DNA from: Nitrospira defluvii
GTDB taxonomy: Bacteria > Nitrospirota > Nitrospiria > Nitrospirales > Nitrospiraceae
Direction: 5' to 3'
Length of the DNA: 64,000 nucleotides
Assembly: GCF_905220995.1 (NCBI RefSeq)
Contig: NZ_CAJNBJ010000001.1
Location: 682,001-746,000 of the forward strand
Of this stretch, positions 44,339 to 53,223 are shown in pieces. The stretch's first letter is position 1. Every line of letters begins with the position of its first letter. Under the pieces are notes generated by a model, which did no database searches, was not told where the DNA came from, and was given only the letters and a program-made list of their open reading frames with translations. Made by a program: the position numbers and the translations under genes.

Positions 44339-44375
44339 GAGAGGCTCCGTGCCTCTCGTGCAAAGGAGTTGCACG
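44339..44375 (+). promoter_or_regulatory. Two adjoining 19-nt hairpins over the ribosome-binding site
   Basis: GAGAGGCTCCGTGCCTCTC (44339-44357) and CGTGCAAAGGAGTTGCACG (44357-44375) are each a perfect 7-bp stem with a 5-nt loop, sharing one base. In the second, the loop is AGGAG, the Shine-Dalgarno sequence of the ribbon-helix-helix gene, and the ATG follows directly. They may act as RNA (translation control) or as DNA operators for the encoded regulator. Confidence 0.6.
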
Positions 44376-44657
44376 ATGAATCGACTCATCTATTTACGAC
44401 CTCAAAAGCGCCAGCGTATGACCGTCAGCCTGCCGACCGAGTTACTCGAACGCATGCGGGATGCCGCCTACTGGACATCCGGGACGACCATGGCTGGGCT
44501 CATTTCCTCAGCGATCGAAGACCTGCTCCACAATTTGGAGACTCAAAACGGCCGCCCCTTCTCCCCGCGGCTTCAGGACCTCAAGCCAGGGCGGCCTCGC
44601 GCGAACAAGGCCGTCCACATGCCTGTATCTGAACACATACAATCCGTATCCGGTTAG
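44376..44657 (+). CDS. Ribbon-helix-helix (CopG/Arc-like) regulator
   Basis: A 93-residue basic protein. RMTVSLPTELLERMRDAAYW followed by TMAGLISSAIEDLLHNLE is a ribbon-helix-helix DNA-binding unit: a short strand and two helices, which dimerise. The C-terminal tail is basic and Pro-rich (SPRLQDLKPGRPRANK). The start at 44376 is set by AAGGAG, which lies in the loop of a perfect hairpin; the frame is open from 44334. Such proteins usually repress their own gene or serve as antitoxins, but no toxin gene is next to it. The palindromes upstream are its obvious candidate targets. Confidence 0.82.
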   Translation: MNRLIYLRPQKRQRMTVSLPTELLERMRDAAYWTSGTTMAGLISSAIEDLLHNLETQNGRPFSPRLQDLKPGRPRANKAVHMPVSEHIQSVSG

Positions 44658-44872
44658 ATACGCGGCTCCGCCTGCCAGCTCCATTTGCTGCCTGCGCCTC
44701 ACGAAGCCCGCATCTCTCACGTAGCGCCTTCCGGTATTCTGACAGCCGACCTGTAGGGCACCGCCCTCACAAGCATGCCTTTTGCGTGAGCACAATGTGA
44801 TCCAGACAGGTCCGGTTTTTCTCTTCCCTTTGACCAAGCAAGACATGTTCGGGCAGAGCTTCACGGTATGCT

Positions 44873-46966
44873 ATGCGTCTTCGAATCCATCGGCTCTACG
44901 CCCCCTCTCTCCCCTCTTCCCCACGTGCATCCCTTTATCCATCGCCGAAGTCCCGCACACACCCGACGATTCAGTGGCGGCCTACGCTGTTGTCATCCTG
45001 CGGAGGGCTCATCAGCCTCTGCTGTGTCACCTTTGGTCAGGCTCAGGATCCGCCATTCTCCGCGACGGGTGAATCGAATCACCTGTCCGCCGGGGAAGAA
45101 CTAGAGTTTCTCAAAGAAGAGGAGACCGTCAGCATTGCCACGCGGTACGAACAGCCAATTTCCCAAGCCCCCTCCAATGTCTACGTCATTACGGACGAAG
45201 ATATCCGCCAATCCGGCGCCACCGACATCCCGACCATTCTCCGCCGCGTGCCCGGGCTGGATGTGATGCAGGTCACAGGCGCCGATTTTAATGTCAGCGC
45301 ACGAGGCGACAACCAGCTGTTCGCCAACAAACTCCTCGTGATGGTGGACGGTCGCTCCATCTACATCGACGGACAAGGCCTGGTGTTCTGGAAATCGCTT
45401 CCGGTCACCCTCCCGGAGATTAAACGCATCGAGGTGCTGAAAGGGCCCGCCTCTGTCGTCTACGGCTTCAACGCCTTCGACGGAGTGATCAACATCATCA
45501 CGAAGTCCGCTCAGGACATGAAGGGCACGACGTTGCAGTTCGGCGGCGGGGAACTCGGCACCATCTCCAGTGCCGCCGTCCAGGCCGGATCGGCGGGCAA
45601 ACTCGACTATCGTCTCTCCATCGGCCATGACCAGAATCAGCAATGGCGGAACAATGACGCGCTGGCGTTTCGTTCGAATAAATTCAACGTCAACACGCAA
45701 TACAACTTTTCGGGAGATGCTACGTTACGGGTAGCCGGGGGGTTCATCGATACGAATCGCTTCGACGGGCCTGTCTCGAACGTGCAGATTCCGCAATCGC
45801 AGTTCAACCAAGGCTATACGGATGTCCACTATCAATACCGAAACGTTTCCATTCGCGGCTGGTGGCAAGGCAACGATATTCCCGTCGACTCCGCTACGCA
45901 CCCGTTACTCTCCCGATTTGTCCGACAGACGAATGCCACCGGCGGCTCGAATGTCTCCTTCACCACCCAGACTTACAACCTCGAAGCGCAGCACAGCCTC
46001 GACCTGAGTCCATCCAACCGTCTCAGTTACGGCGTCAACTACCGGTACAACCGGGTCGATGGCGCGGCCGTCTCCGAGTTGGGTCGAGAAGATCGCCTCG
46101 GGATTCACCTGCAGGACGAGTGGAAGATACGGCCATCGCTCACCCTTGTGGCCGGTGTCCGCTACGATCTGCACACCAGAATCAACGGCACCTGGAGCCC
46201 GCGTGTCGCCCTCGTCTACAACCTGACGCCGGAGCATACGTTTCGTATCAGCGGCTCGGTCGCCTACCGCCCCCCGACGCTCTTCGAATCGAATCTTGAT
46301 CTTCGTATCCTGCCGACCAGTCCGCCGCTCTTTGCACCGATTCCGCTGTTCGGCTCCCAGACACTCAATCCTGAGCAAATCATTTCTTACGAAGCGGGAT
46401 ACCAGGGCTGGTGGATGAACCACCGGCTCCGGACCAGGCTCGACCTCTTTTTTAATCACCTCTCCGACTTGATCAACTTCCAAACCGTCGGCACCGCGCG
46501 CACGCTCGTCAACGGCGGAGAAGCCGACATTTATGGAAGCGAGGCGGGAATCGAATTCCTGGCCACCAGGTGGTTGAGCGGGTTCGCGAACGCGTCCTAT
46601 CAGAAAATCGGGCAGACCTTCACCGGCGTCTCTCGGCGTGGCGGCCCGGATTGGAAGGCGAACGTCGGTGTGCGCGGCGAGTGGGACAGCGGACTCAACG
46701 GGGAGGTCGCGGTGCACTACGTTGCCGGTGCCACCTACCCGCTGATCGAATTGTTTACCCTGCTCGCGCCGGCGCTCCCCACGCCAGTGAGCCAGACGGT
46801 CGAAAGTTATACCCTGCTGAATCTTCGCGGCGGCTATCGCTTCTGGCATGACAAGGCCGAAGTGGCCGTTTCAGTCATGAACGCGCTCAATGATCGCCAC
46901 AAGGAACATCCTCTTGGCGACATGCTGGGCAGCCGCGTCATGGGCTGGGTCACCATCAGATTGTGA
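44873..46966 (+). CDS. TonB-dependent outer-membrane receptor, copy 1
   Basis: A 697-residue receptor. After an unusually long polar N-terminus (about 36 residues) comes a signal-like segment ending in FGQAQD; the true start may lie further in, but no ATG is available there. The plug domain (about 95-225) contains APSNVYVITDEDIRQSGATD, VPGLDVMQVTG, MVDGRSIY and EVLKGPASVVYG; the rest is a 22-strand-type barrel ending in GWVTIRL. It takes up an unknown ligand with energy from TonB. A second, clearly related receptor follows after 7 bp, and sensory genes after that, so the ligand may also be a signal. No transport ABC genes are adjacent, apart from a lone binding protein. Confidence 0.92.
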   Translation: MRLRIHRLYAPSLPSSPRASLYPSPKSRTHPTIQWRPTLLSSCGGLISLCCVTFGQAQDPPFSATGESNHLSAGEELEFLKEEETVSIATRYEQPISQAPSNVYVITDEDIRQSGATDIPTILRRVPGLDVMQVTGADFNVSARGDNQLFANKLLVMVDGRSIYIDGQGLVFWKSLPVTLPEIKRIEVLKGPASVVYGFNAFDGVINIITKSAQDMKGTTLQFGGGELGTISSAAVQAGSAGKLDYRLSIGHDQNQQWRNNDALAFRSNKFNVNTQYNFSGDATLRVAGGFIDTNRFDGPVSNVQIPQSQFNQGYTDVHYQYRNVSIRGWWQGNDIPVDSATHPLLSRFVRQTNATGGSNVSFTTQTYNLEAQHSLDLSPSNRLSYGVNYRYNRVDGAAVSELGREDRLGIHLQDEWKIRPSLTLVAGVRYDLHTRINGTWSPRVALVYNLTPEHTFRISGSVAYRPPTLFESNLDLRILPTSPPLFAPIPLFGSQTLNPEQIISYEAGYQGWWMNHRLRTRLDLFFNHLSDLINFQTVGTARTLVNGGEADIYGSEAGIEFLATRWLSGFANASYQKIGQTFTGVSRRGGPDWKANVGVRGEWDSGLNGEVAVHYVAGATYPLIELFTLLAPALPTPVSQTVESYTLLNLRGGYRFWHDKAEVAVSVMNALNDRHKEHPLGDMLGSRVMGWVTIRL

Positions 46967-46973
46967 GCGATCA

Positions 46974-49043
46974 ATGAGGCATGACGCCATAAAGAGCACC
47001 TCGCCCCCGCTCCTCGCAGTGGTCTTGGCGATCACCCTTCGGAGTGTCGCCGCCGCGGACACAGCCCCACTGATCTTCGAGGACTCGCTGTCTTTCCCGG
47101 TGAGCAACGACCTTGAACTGCTCAAGGAAGAGGAAACCGTGAGCATCGCCTCACGATACGAACAACCCATTTCTCAGGCGCCATCGAACGTCTACGTGGT
47201 CACCGACGAAGACATCCGGCAGTCCGGAGCCACCGACCTTCCCACCGTCCTCCGCCGCATTCCGGGTCTGGAAATCATGCAGATGACGGCCGGCGACTTT
47301 AATGTCAGTGCCAGGGGAGGCAACCAGCCGTTCGCGAACAAAATGCTGGTCATGGTGGACGGACGCTCCATTTATCTCGACGTACAAGGCACCGTCTATT
47401 GGAAATCGATCCCGGTCACCCTTCCTGAGATCAAGCGGATTGAAGTCCTCAAAGGTCCCGCCTCGGCAGTGTACGGCTTCAACGCCTTTGACGGAGTCAT
47501 CAATATCATCACCAAGTCACCGGAAGAAATGAAAGGGTCCACAGTACAAATGGGCGGGGGCGAGCAAGGCACCATAAGTAGTGCGGCGGTCCATGCCGGG
47601 ACTGTCGGCAAGTTTGGCTATCGGCTTTCGGTTGGCCGGGATCAGACGCAACAATGGCGAGATGGCGACGCCCTTGCGTTTCGTGCGCACAAGTTCAATA
47701 TCCAAACGGACTATGCGTTGTCCTCAACATCGAAGCTGCAAGTATCCGGAGGGGTAGTCGAAACGAATCGGTACGATGGGCAAGTCGGAGAAGTAACCAG
47801 CAATTCTATTCGCCCGTCCTTCGGCTACGCCAACGTCGTGTATGAACAGGGAGAGTTTTTCATTCGTGCCTGGTGGTCCGGATATACAGACCACGCCACG
47901 ATCAAACCCCTTCCCCAATTGACCAACGTCCTCAGTGTGACCGACCGCAATGGCGTGTCGACGAATCCCTTTTCCGGCAATACCTACAATGTCGATGTGC
48001 AACACGCGTTCAATCTCGGCTCAATGAATCGTCTTCTCTATGGGGCAAACTATCGGCACAACTCGCTATCCAGTCCGGCTATCGATCAATTCAGTCGAGA
48101 AAACCGCTTGGGCCTGTTTTTACAGGATGAATGGCGAGCCACCTCTGCCATTACGATCGTGGCCGGTCTTCGCTATGATCTTCACACCCAGATCAACGGC
48201 ACCTGGAGTCCTCGCCTGGCCATGCTGTACCAACCACTCGAAGGACACACCTTTCATCTATCAGGCTCCGTGGCCTATCGACCGCCGACACTTTTTGAAT
48301 CTCATCAGGACCAGCGAGTAACCACATCGATCCCGACCGGCTTGCCGTTCCCGCTTCCTCCGTCGATTTCTTCGACCGTTCCGGTGACCGGCGCGACCGG
48401 ACTCGCCCCGGAACAGATCTCCTCCTATGAGGTCGGATATCAAGGCTGGTACTGGAAACATCGGCTCCGCATCCGCGCGGATCTTTTTTTCAACCATGTC
48501 TCAAACTTGATCGGCAGCCGGCCCGTCTCCGGCGGCGCCTCCACCTTCGTAAACGACTCGGGGGCCGCTGATATTTACGGAGGCGAAGCCGGCATTGAGT
48601 TTCTGGCAAGTCGGTGGCTGAGTGGATTTGCCAACTACGCCTATGAGGAAATCGGTCAGTCGTTCAGCGGGACGGTCAGACGGGGCGCGCCGCGCTCGAA
48701 AGTCAGCGCCGGACTCAGAACAGAATGGGAGAACGGTCTCAGCGGAGAAATTAGTTACTACTATGTCGGTGCCGTCACCTATCCGATTGCACAGAGCTTT
48801 ACGACATTAGCGAATCTCCCGACAACCGGAATCACAACGCCGGGAGATCGTGTCCGCAGCTACAACCTGCTCAACCTGCGCGCAGGCTACCGATTTTGGC
48901 AGCAGAAAGCCGCCGCCGGCTACATGCGCGACGCCGAAGTCGCGGTGTCCGTCTTCAATGCGCTGAATGATGAGCACAAGGAACACCCGCTGGGGGACCT
49001 CATCAGCAGGCGGGTCATGGGATGGTTGACCCTTCGGTTTTAA
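46974..49043 (+). CDS. TonB-dependent outer-membrane receptor, copy 2
   Basis: A 689-residue receptor starting with a normal signal peptide (MRHDAIK, then hydrophobic core, RSVAAADTAP). The plug domain is nearly the same as in copy 1 (EETVSIASRYEQPISQAPSN, then DEDIRQSGATDLPTVLRRIPGL), the barrel diverges more, and the end is GWLTLRF with the usual C-terminal Phe. The gene begins 7 bp after copy 1 and is followed after 31 bp by a receiver-PAS protein, so all are likely co-transcribed. The pair arose by tandem duplication; different barrel loops suggest different or heteromeric ligand use. Confidence 0.93.
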   Translation: MRHDAIKSTSPPLLAVVLAITLRSVAAADTAPLIFEDSLSFPVSNDLELLKEEETVSIASRYEQPISQAPSNVYVVTDEDIRQSGATDLPTVLRRIPGLEIMQMTAGDFNVSARGGNQPFANKMLVMVDGRSIYLDVQGTVYWKSIPVTLPEIKRIEVLKGPASAVYGFNAFDGVINIITKSPEEMKGSTVQMGGGEQGTISSAAVHAGTVGKFGYRLSVGRDQTQQWRDGDALAFRAHKFNIQTDYALSSTSKLQVSGGVVETNRYDGQVGEVTSNSIRPSFGYANVVYEQGEFFIRAWWSGYTDHATIKPLPQLTNVLSVTDRNGVSTNPFSGNTYNVDVQHAFNLGSMNRLLYGANYRHNSLSSPAIDQFSRENRLGLFLQDEWRATSAITIVAGLRYDLHTQINGTWSPRLAMLYQPLEGHTFHLSGSVAYRPPTLFESHQDQRVTTSIPTGLPFPLPPSISSTVPVTGATGLAPEQISSYEVGYQGWYWKHRLRIRADLFFNHVSNLIGSRPVSGGASTFVNDSGAADIYGGEAGIEFLASRWLSGFANYAYEEIGQSFSGTVRRGAPRSKVSAGLRTEWENGLSGEISYYYVGAVTYPIAQSFTTLANLPTTGITTPGDRVRSYNLLNLRAGYRFWQQKAAAGYMRDAEVAVSVFNALNDEHKEHPLGDLISRRVMGWLTLRF

Positions 49044-49074
49044 GGATTGGCCCGGTAACACTCGGGAGGATGCG

Positions 49075-52000
49075 ATGGCACCAACAACACTCACTCATTC
49101 CATCCTCGTCGTGGATGATGATCCTGACATTGCACTCGGACTGCAGGACTTGCTCGACCACGACGGATATCAGGTGAATGTGGCCGTGACCTGCGCGGAA
49201 GCCCTCGCACAAACCCGTACGCACCACTACAACGCAGTACTGCTAGACTTGGGCTTGCCGGACGGAGACGGCACTTCCGTCTTGCTCACGTTACAACAGC
49301 AGCAGCCGCAACTTCCCGTCATCATTCTGACCGCCTATACAAGCACCGACCGCACGGTCGGCGCGTTGACCCAGGGAGCCTTTGCCTACCTCACCAAACC
49401 CTACAACCGTGATGAGCTGCGCGCGGTCCTGCAACGGGCAGTCGGAGTCCAAGCCCTGGCTGCCAAGGTCGAACATGCTGAACACGCGTTGCACGAGAGC
49501 GAGGCGCGATTCCGGTCTCTGGTCGAAGCCGCAACCGACTCCATCGTGCTGGCCGATGACCAGGGCCGGATCATTTCCTGGAATCCTGCCGCGTCACATC
49601 TCTTCGGCTACACGGATGATGAAGTGCGCGGAAAATCCCTCAGTCTGCTGATGCCGCCCCGGTACCGCGCCGCCCATGAACGCGGCCTCGCCCGTGTCGG
49701 GGAGACGGGCCAATCCCGCCTCATCGGGCGCCTCGTCGAACTGGAAGGACTGCGGAAGGACGGCACCGAGTTCCCGCTCGAACTCTCGCTGGCCATGTGG
49801 AAAACTGACGGGGCCATCTTTTACAGCGGCATCATCCGCGACATCACCCAGCGTCGCCTGGCAGAAGATATTCTCGATCGCCTCCGCCATTTGCACGAAG
49901 TCATCCTCACCCAGGCCGGCGAAGGCATCTACGGTCTGGACGAGAAGGGACGGACCACGTTCGTCAACCCGACGGCCGCCCAATTGCTCGGCTATGAGCC
50001 TTCTGAGCTGATCGAGCAACCGATGCATGCGGTGCTGCATCATTCGCACCCTGACGGGAGCGCCTACCCGCTCGACGACTGTCCGATCTATGCAGCGCTT
50101 CGTGACGGCCTGGTGCACCGGGTCTCGACCGATGTGTTCTGGCGCAAAAGCGGAGGCCAGATCCCGGTCGAATATGTCAGTACCCCGATCATCGAAAAGG
50201 GGCGCATTGCCGGTGCGGTGGTCGTGTTCCGCGATATTTCCGAACGGAAGGAGGCGGAACGCGCCGTCGAGGAAAGCCAGGAACGATTCCGGCAATTGGC
50301 GGAACACATCCGAGAGGTATTCTGGATCACCAATCCGGAAAAAACACGCGTGCTCTACATCAGCCCAGGCTATGAAGAGATCTGGGGGCGCACCTGTGAC
50401 AGTCTCTACGCCCATCCCGCGTCCTGGCTCGATGCGATCCATCCTGAGGATCGCTCACGGATCCAGGAGGCCGCCATGAACCGACAAACCCTGGAGGACT
50501 ACGATGAGGAATATCGCATCCTCCGGCCGGATGGGTCTCTGCGATGGATCTGGGATCGGGCCTATCCGATCAGAGATGCCTCAGGGAGGGTCTATCGCAT
50601 CGTAGGATTCGCGGAAGATATCACCGAGTCCAAACGCGTCGAAGCAGATTTGATCGACAGCGAGCGACGGTATCGTGCGCTCTTCGACAATAACCCTTCT
50701 ATGTATTTCATGGTCAATGCCGATGGACTCGTGCTGTCCGTGAATCGCTTTGGCGCGGAACGGCTCGGGTACGACCAGCCAGAGTTGATCGGCAGCTCTG
50801 TCATGGCCGTGTTCCATCCGGCCGATCAGGACGCCGTCCGCCGAAACCTCGCATCCTGTCTCTCAGACATGGGACAGCCCAAGAGTTGGGAACTACGCAA
50901 AGTCCGGAAGGACGGGAGTGTGATCTGGGTACGGGAAACCGCCCACGCCGTGCGCAACGATCAGCAGGTCCCGGTGGTGCTGATCGTCTGTGAAGACATC
51001 AGCGCCATGAAAGAGGCCGAGATCGCCCTTCATGACAGCGAAGAGATGAAGAATCAAATCCTGCGCAGCAGCGCCGACTGTATCAAGGTTCTGGATCTCG
51101 ACGGGCAGTTACAATACATGAACGATGCGGGGCAACGGCTGCTCGACATCAAAGATCTTGTGGCCTACACCGGCAAGTCCTGGGCTGAGTTTTGGGAGGG
51201 GGACGACCGCGACGCCGCCATGGCGGCCCTCGAAGCCGCCAGATCCGGCGATATCGGGAAATTCGTCGGGTTCTGCCCCACCACCGGCGGACAACCGAAG
51301 TGGTGGGACGTACAGGTCACACCCATGCTTGATACCCAAGGATTTTCGCGTCGCCTCCTCGCCATCTCCCGCGACATCACGGCATACAAACACGCCCAGG
51401 AATCTCTCCATGCCAGTGAAGAGCGATTGGAGCATGTGATTCGTGGTTCTCACGACGGCTTCTGGGATGGCCACGTCCTCCCCGGCCATCCCTGGCACTC
51501 ACCGCTCACGCCTGTCTGGTGGTCCCCTCGTGTGCGGGAGATGTTGGGATACAGTGAGGAAGAATTTCCCGACATTCTCGAGAGCTGGGCCTCCCGGTTA
51601 CACCCCGACGATCGCGAGGGCGTCTTCCGGCGGTTGCAGGCCTGCATGGAAGAGGGCGTCTCCCACTACGATGTCGAATACCGGCTTCTCAACAAACAAC
51701 AGGAGTACCAATGGTTTCACGCGCGGGCCGAGGTGGTTCAGCGGGATGCGCAAGGCCGTGCAGTCCGCATGGCCGGTGCTTTGCAAGACATCACCGATCG
51801 CAAACGGACCGAGGCCAACCTCATCCTCAGCGAAGAACGGTTGCGCATGGCGCTGGCCGCATCGGACCTCGGCATTTGGGATTGGGATGTGCCTTCGAAC
51901 CGGCTTTACTGGTCGGACGGCGTCGAGGCCCTGTTCGGGCTGGCTCCCGGCTCCTTTCCCGGCACCTATCCCGCGTATATCGGCCTGATTTACCTAGTGG

Positions 52001-52197
52001 ATCGCGGCTCGACCCTGACCCGCATCGAACTCAGCCTGCGCGACCACACCTCCATCACCATCCGGCATCGGGTGGTTTGGCCAGACGGCACGATACATTG
52101 GCTGGCATGGACGGGACGGATCTACAGAGGGACGGACGGCGTGGCTACGCGCGTGCTCGGCATCATTCACGACACGAAGGGGCTCACCGGCGAATAG
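49075..52197 (+). CDS. Receiver plus seven-PAS protein without kinase domain
   Basis: A 1040-residue soluble protein. A receiver domain (about 8-125; ILVVDDDPD, acceptor Asp in VLLDLGLPDGDG, YLTKPYN) is followed by seven PAS units, about 145-1030, most closed by PAC motifs such as DITQRR, DISERK, DITESK and DITDRK. The protein ends 10 residues after the last PAC, and I see no HisKA, HATPase, GGDEF or other output domain, nor a continuing frame beyond the stop. It could relay phosphorylation-dependent contacts to the kinases downstream. GGGAGGATG precedes the start. The gene encoded at 55784 is a relative that does keep a kinase core. Confidence 0.88.
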   Translation: MAPTTLTHSILVVDDDPDIALGLQDLLDHDGYQVNVAVTCAEALAQTRTHHYNAVLLDLGLPDGDGTSVLLTLQQQQPQLPVIILTAYTSTDRTVGALTQGAFAYLTKPYNRDELRAVLQRAVGVQALAAKVEHAEHALHESEARFRSLVEAATDSIVLADDQGRIISWNPAASHLFGYTDDEVRGKSLSLLMPPRYRAAHERGLARVGETGQSRLIGRLVELEGLRKDGTEFPLELSLAMWKTDGAIFYSGIIRDITQRRLAEDILDRLRHLHEVILTQAGEGIYGLDEKGRTTFVNPTAAQLLGYEPSELIEQPMHAVLHHSHPDGSAYPLDDCPIYAALRDGLVHRVSTDVFWRKSGGQIPVEYVSTPIIEKGRIAGAVVVFRDISERKEAERAVEESQERFRQLAEHIREVFWITNPEKTRVLYISPGYEEIWGRTCDSLYAHPASWLDAIHPEDRSRIQEAAMNRQTLEDYDEEYRILRPDGSLRWIWDRAYPIRDASGRVYRIVGFAEDITESKRVEADLIDSERRYRALFDNNPSMYFMVNADGLVLSVNRFGAERLGYDQPELIGSSVMAVFHPADQDAVRRNLASCLSDMGQPKSWELRKVRKDGSVIWVRETAHAVRNDQQVPVVLIVCEDISAMKEAEIALHDSEEMKNQILRSSADCIKVLDLDGQLQYMNDAGQRLLDIKDLVAYTGKSWAEFWEGDDRDAAMAALEAARSGDIGKFVGFCPTTGGQPKWWDVQVTPMLDTQGFSRRLLAISRDITAYKHAQESLHASEERLEHVIRGSHDGFWDGHVLPGHPWHSPLTPVWWSPRVREMLGYSEEEFPDILESWASRLHPDDREGVFRRLQACMEEGVSHYDVEYRLLNKQQEYQWFHARAEVVQRDAQGRAVRMAGALQDITDRKRTEANLILSEERLRMALAASDLGIWDWDVPSNRLYWSDGVEALFGLAPGSFPGTYPAYIGLIYLVDRGSTLTRIELSLRDHTSITIRHRVVWPDGTIHWLAWTGRIYRGTDGVATRVLGIIHDTKGLTGE

Positions 52198-52221
52198 ACG
52201 GAAAACATTCGGCAACCTGAC

Positions 52222-53223
52222 GTGTCGCCGGCTGATTCGATGAGGACGCAGACTGTGACGTTCGCATGTCTACACGTGAGAGTGGCACATCCTTCCGCCG
52301 CTGGGCGTTATCTCGCGCTCCGTCACATCCTGGTCGTCCTCCTGTGGTTGCTGCTCGGCATGCCGGTCGCCTCGGCGACCGACGTCATCATCCTCAAATC
52401 CTCGGATATCGCAGCCTATAACCAAGCCATCAACGGGTTCAAAGCCGCTCTGCCCAGCGGCATTGTGCTGTCCGAATACGATCTGCAGGGAGACCTGGAG
52501 AAGGGACGGAAACTTGCGCGAAAGATCCGTGCCTCTGATCCAGCCCTGGTGTTCGCCGTGGGCCTGAAAGCGGCAAAGGCGGCTCAGTTGGAGATCGTCG
52601 ATATTCCGGTGGTCTACGCCATGGTGTTGGATCCCTCCAAGTACGGGCTCACGACCCAGAATATGACCGGCATTCTCCTAGAGGTTCCGATCGAGCGCCA
52701 GCTGGCCATGATGAGAAATTTGCTACCTCAACTCAAACACATCGGCACGCTCTACGATCCGGCAAAAACCACGGCGCTCATCGACGAAGCCAGGCGCCTG
52801 CTGAAGCCCAACGGAACGGACCTGATCCCGCTTCAGGTCAACAATGAGCGGGACGTCCCCGGAGGCCTGCGAGCCTTACTTCCGTCCGTCGATGCCCTCT
52901 GGCTCGTGCCGGATTCCACGGTCCTGAACGACGAGTCTCTTCGGTTTATTCTCAATACGGCGTTGGAAGAGCGGGTCCCGGTCATTGGATTTTCACGGGA
53001 ATTTGCACGAAGCGGAGCCCTTTTGTGCCTCTCCGTCAACTACGGCGACATCGGGCGCCAAGCCGGTCAGCTCAGCCGCAAACTCCTCGACGGGCAGCTG
53101 TCGCTCCCTATGAAACCGTGGCACCCTGAACGCATCGAAACCAGCTTGAATCTCAAGACGGCCAAATTCCTCGGCATCGAGATCCCTCGAGACATCGAGC
53201 AACAGGCCGACGAGCTGTATTGA
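52222..53223 (+). CDS. ABC-type substrate-binding protein (PF04392/TrpX-like), orphan
   Basis: A 333-residue periplasmic binding protein with an N-terminal hydrophobic signal (LRHILVVLLWLLLGMPVASA). The mature part is the ABC_sub_bind family fold: VIILKSSDIAAYNQAINGF, VFAVGLKAAKAA, DIPVVYAMVLDP, GILLEVP and ALWLVPDSTVLN. No permease or ATPase gene is near. The start could be the GTG at 52222 or the ATG at 52240. The stop overlaps the ATG of a transmembrane histidine kinase (TGATG), which suggests that the bound ligand is sensed rather than transported. Confidence 0.88.
   Translation: MSPADSMRTQTVTFACLHVRVAHPSAAGRYLALRHILVVLLWLLLGMPVASATDVIILKSSDIAAYNQAINGFKAALPSGIVLSEYDLQGDLEKGRKLARKIRASDPALVFAVGLKAAKAAQLEIVDIPVVYAMVLDPSKYGLTTQNMTGILLEVPIERQLAMMRNLLPQLKHIGTLYDPAKTTALIDEARRLLKPNGTDLIPLQVNNERDVPGGLRALLPSVDALWLVPDSTVLNDESLRFILNTALEERVPVIGFSREFARSGALLCLSVNYGDIGRQAGQLSRKLLDGQLSLPMKPWHPERIETSLNLKTAKFLGIEIPRDIEQQADELY

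Noticed and set aside
44658-44872. Cobalamin riboswitch before the first TonB receptor
   Set aside because: The conserved B12-box GCCACTG and its surrounding pattern are not present.
52150-52260. Frameshift that cut a kinase domain off the seven-PAS protein
   Set aside because: The frames after the stop codon show no HisKA or HATPase sequence, and the next gene starts within 25 bp.
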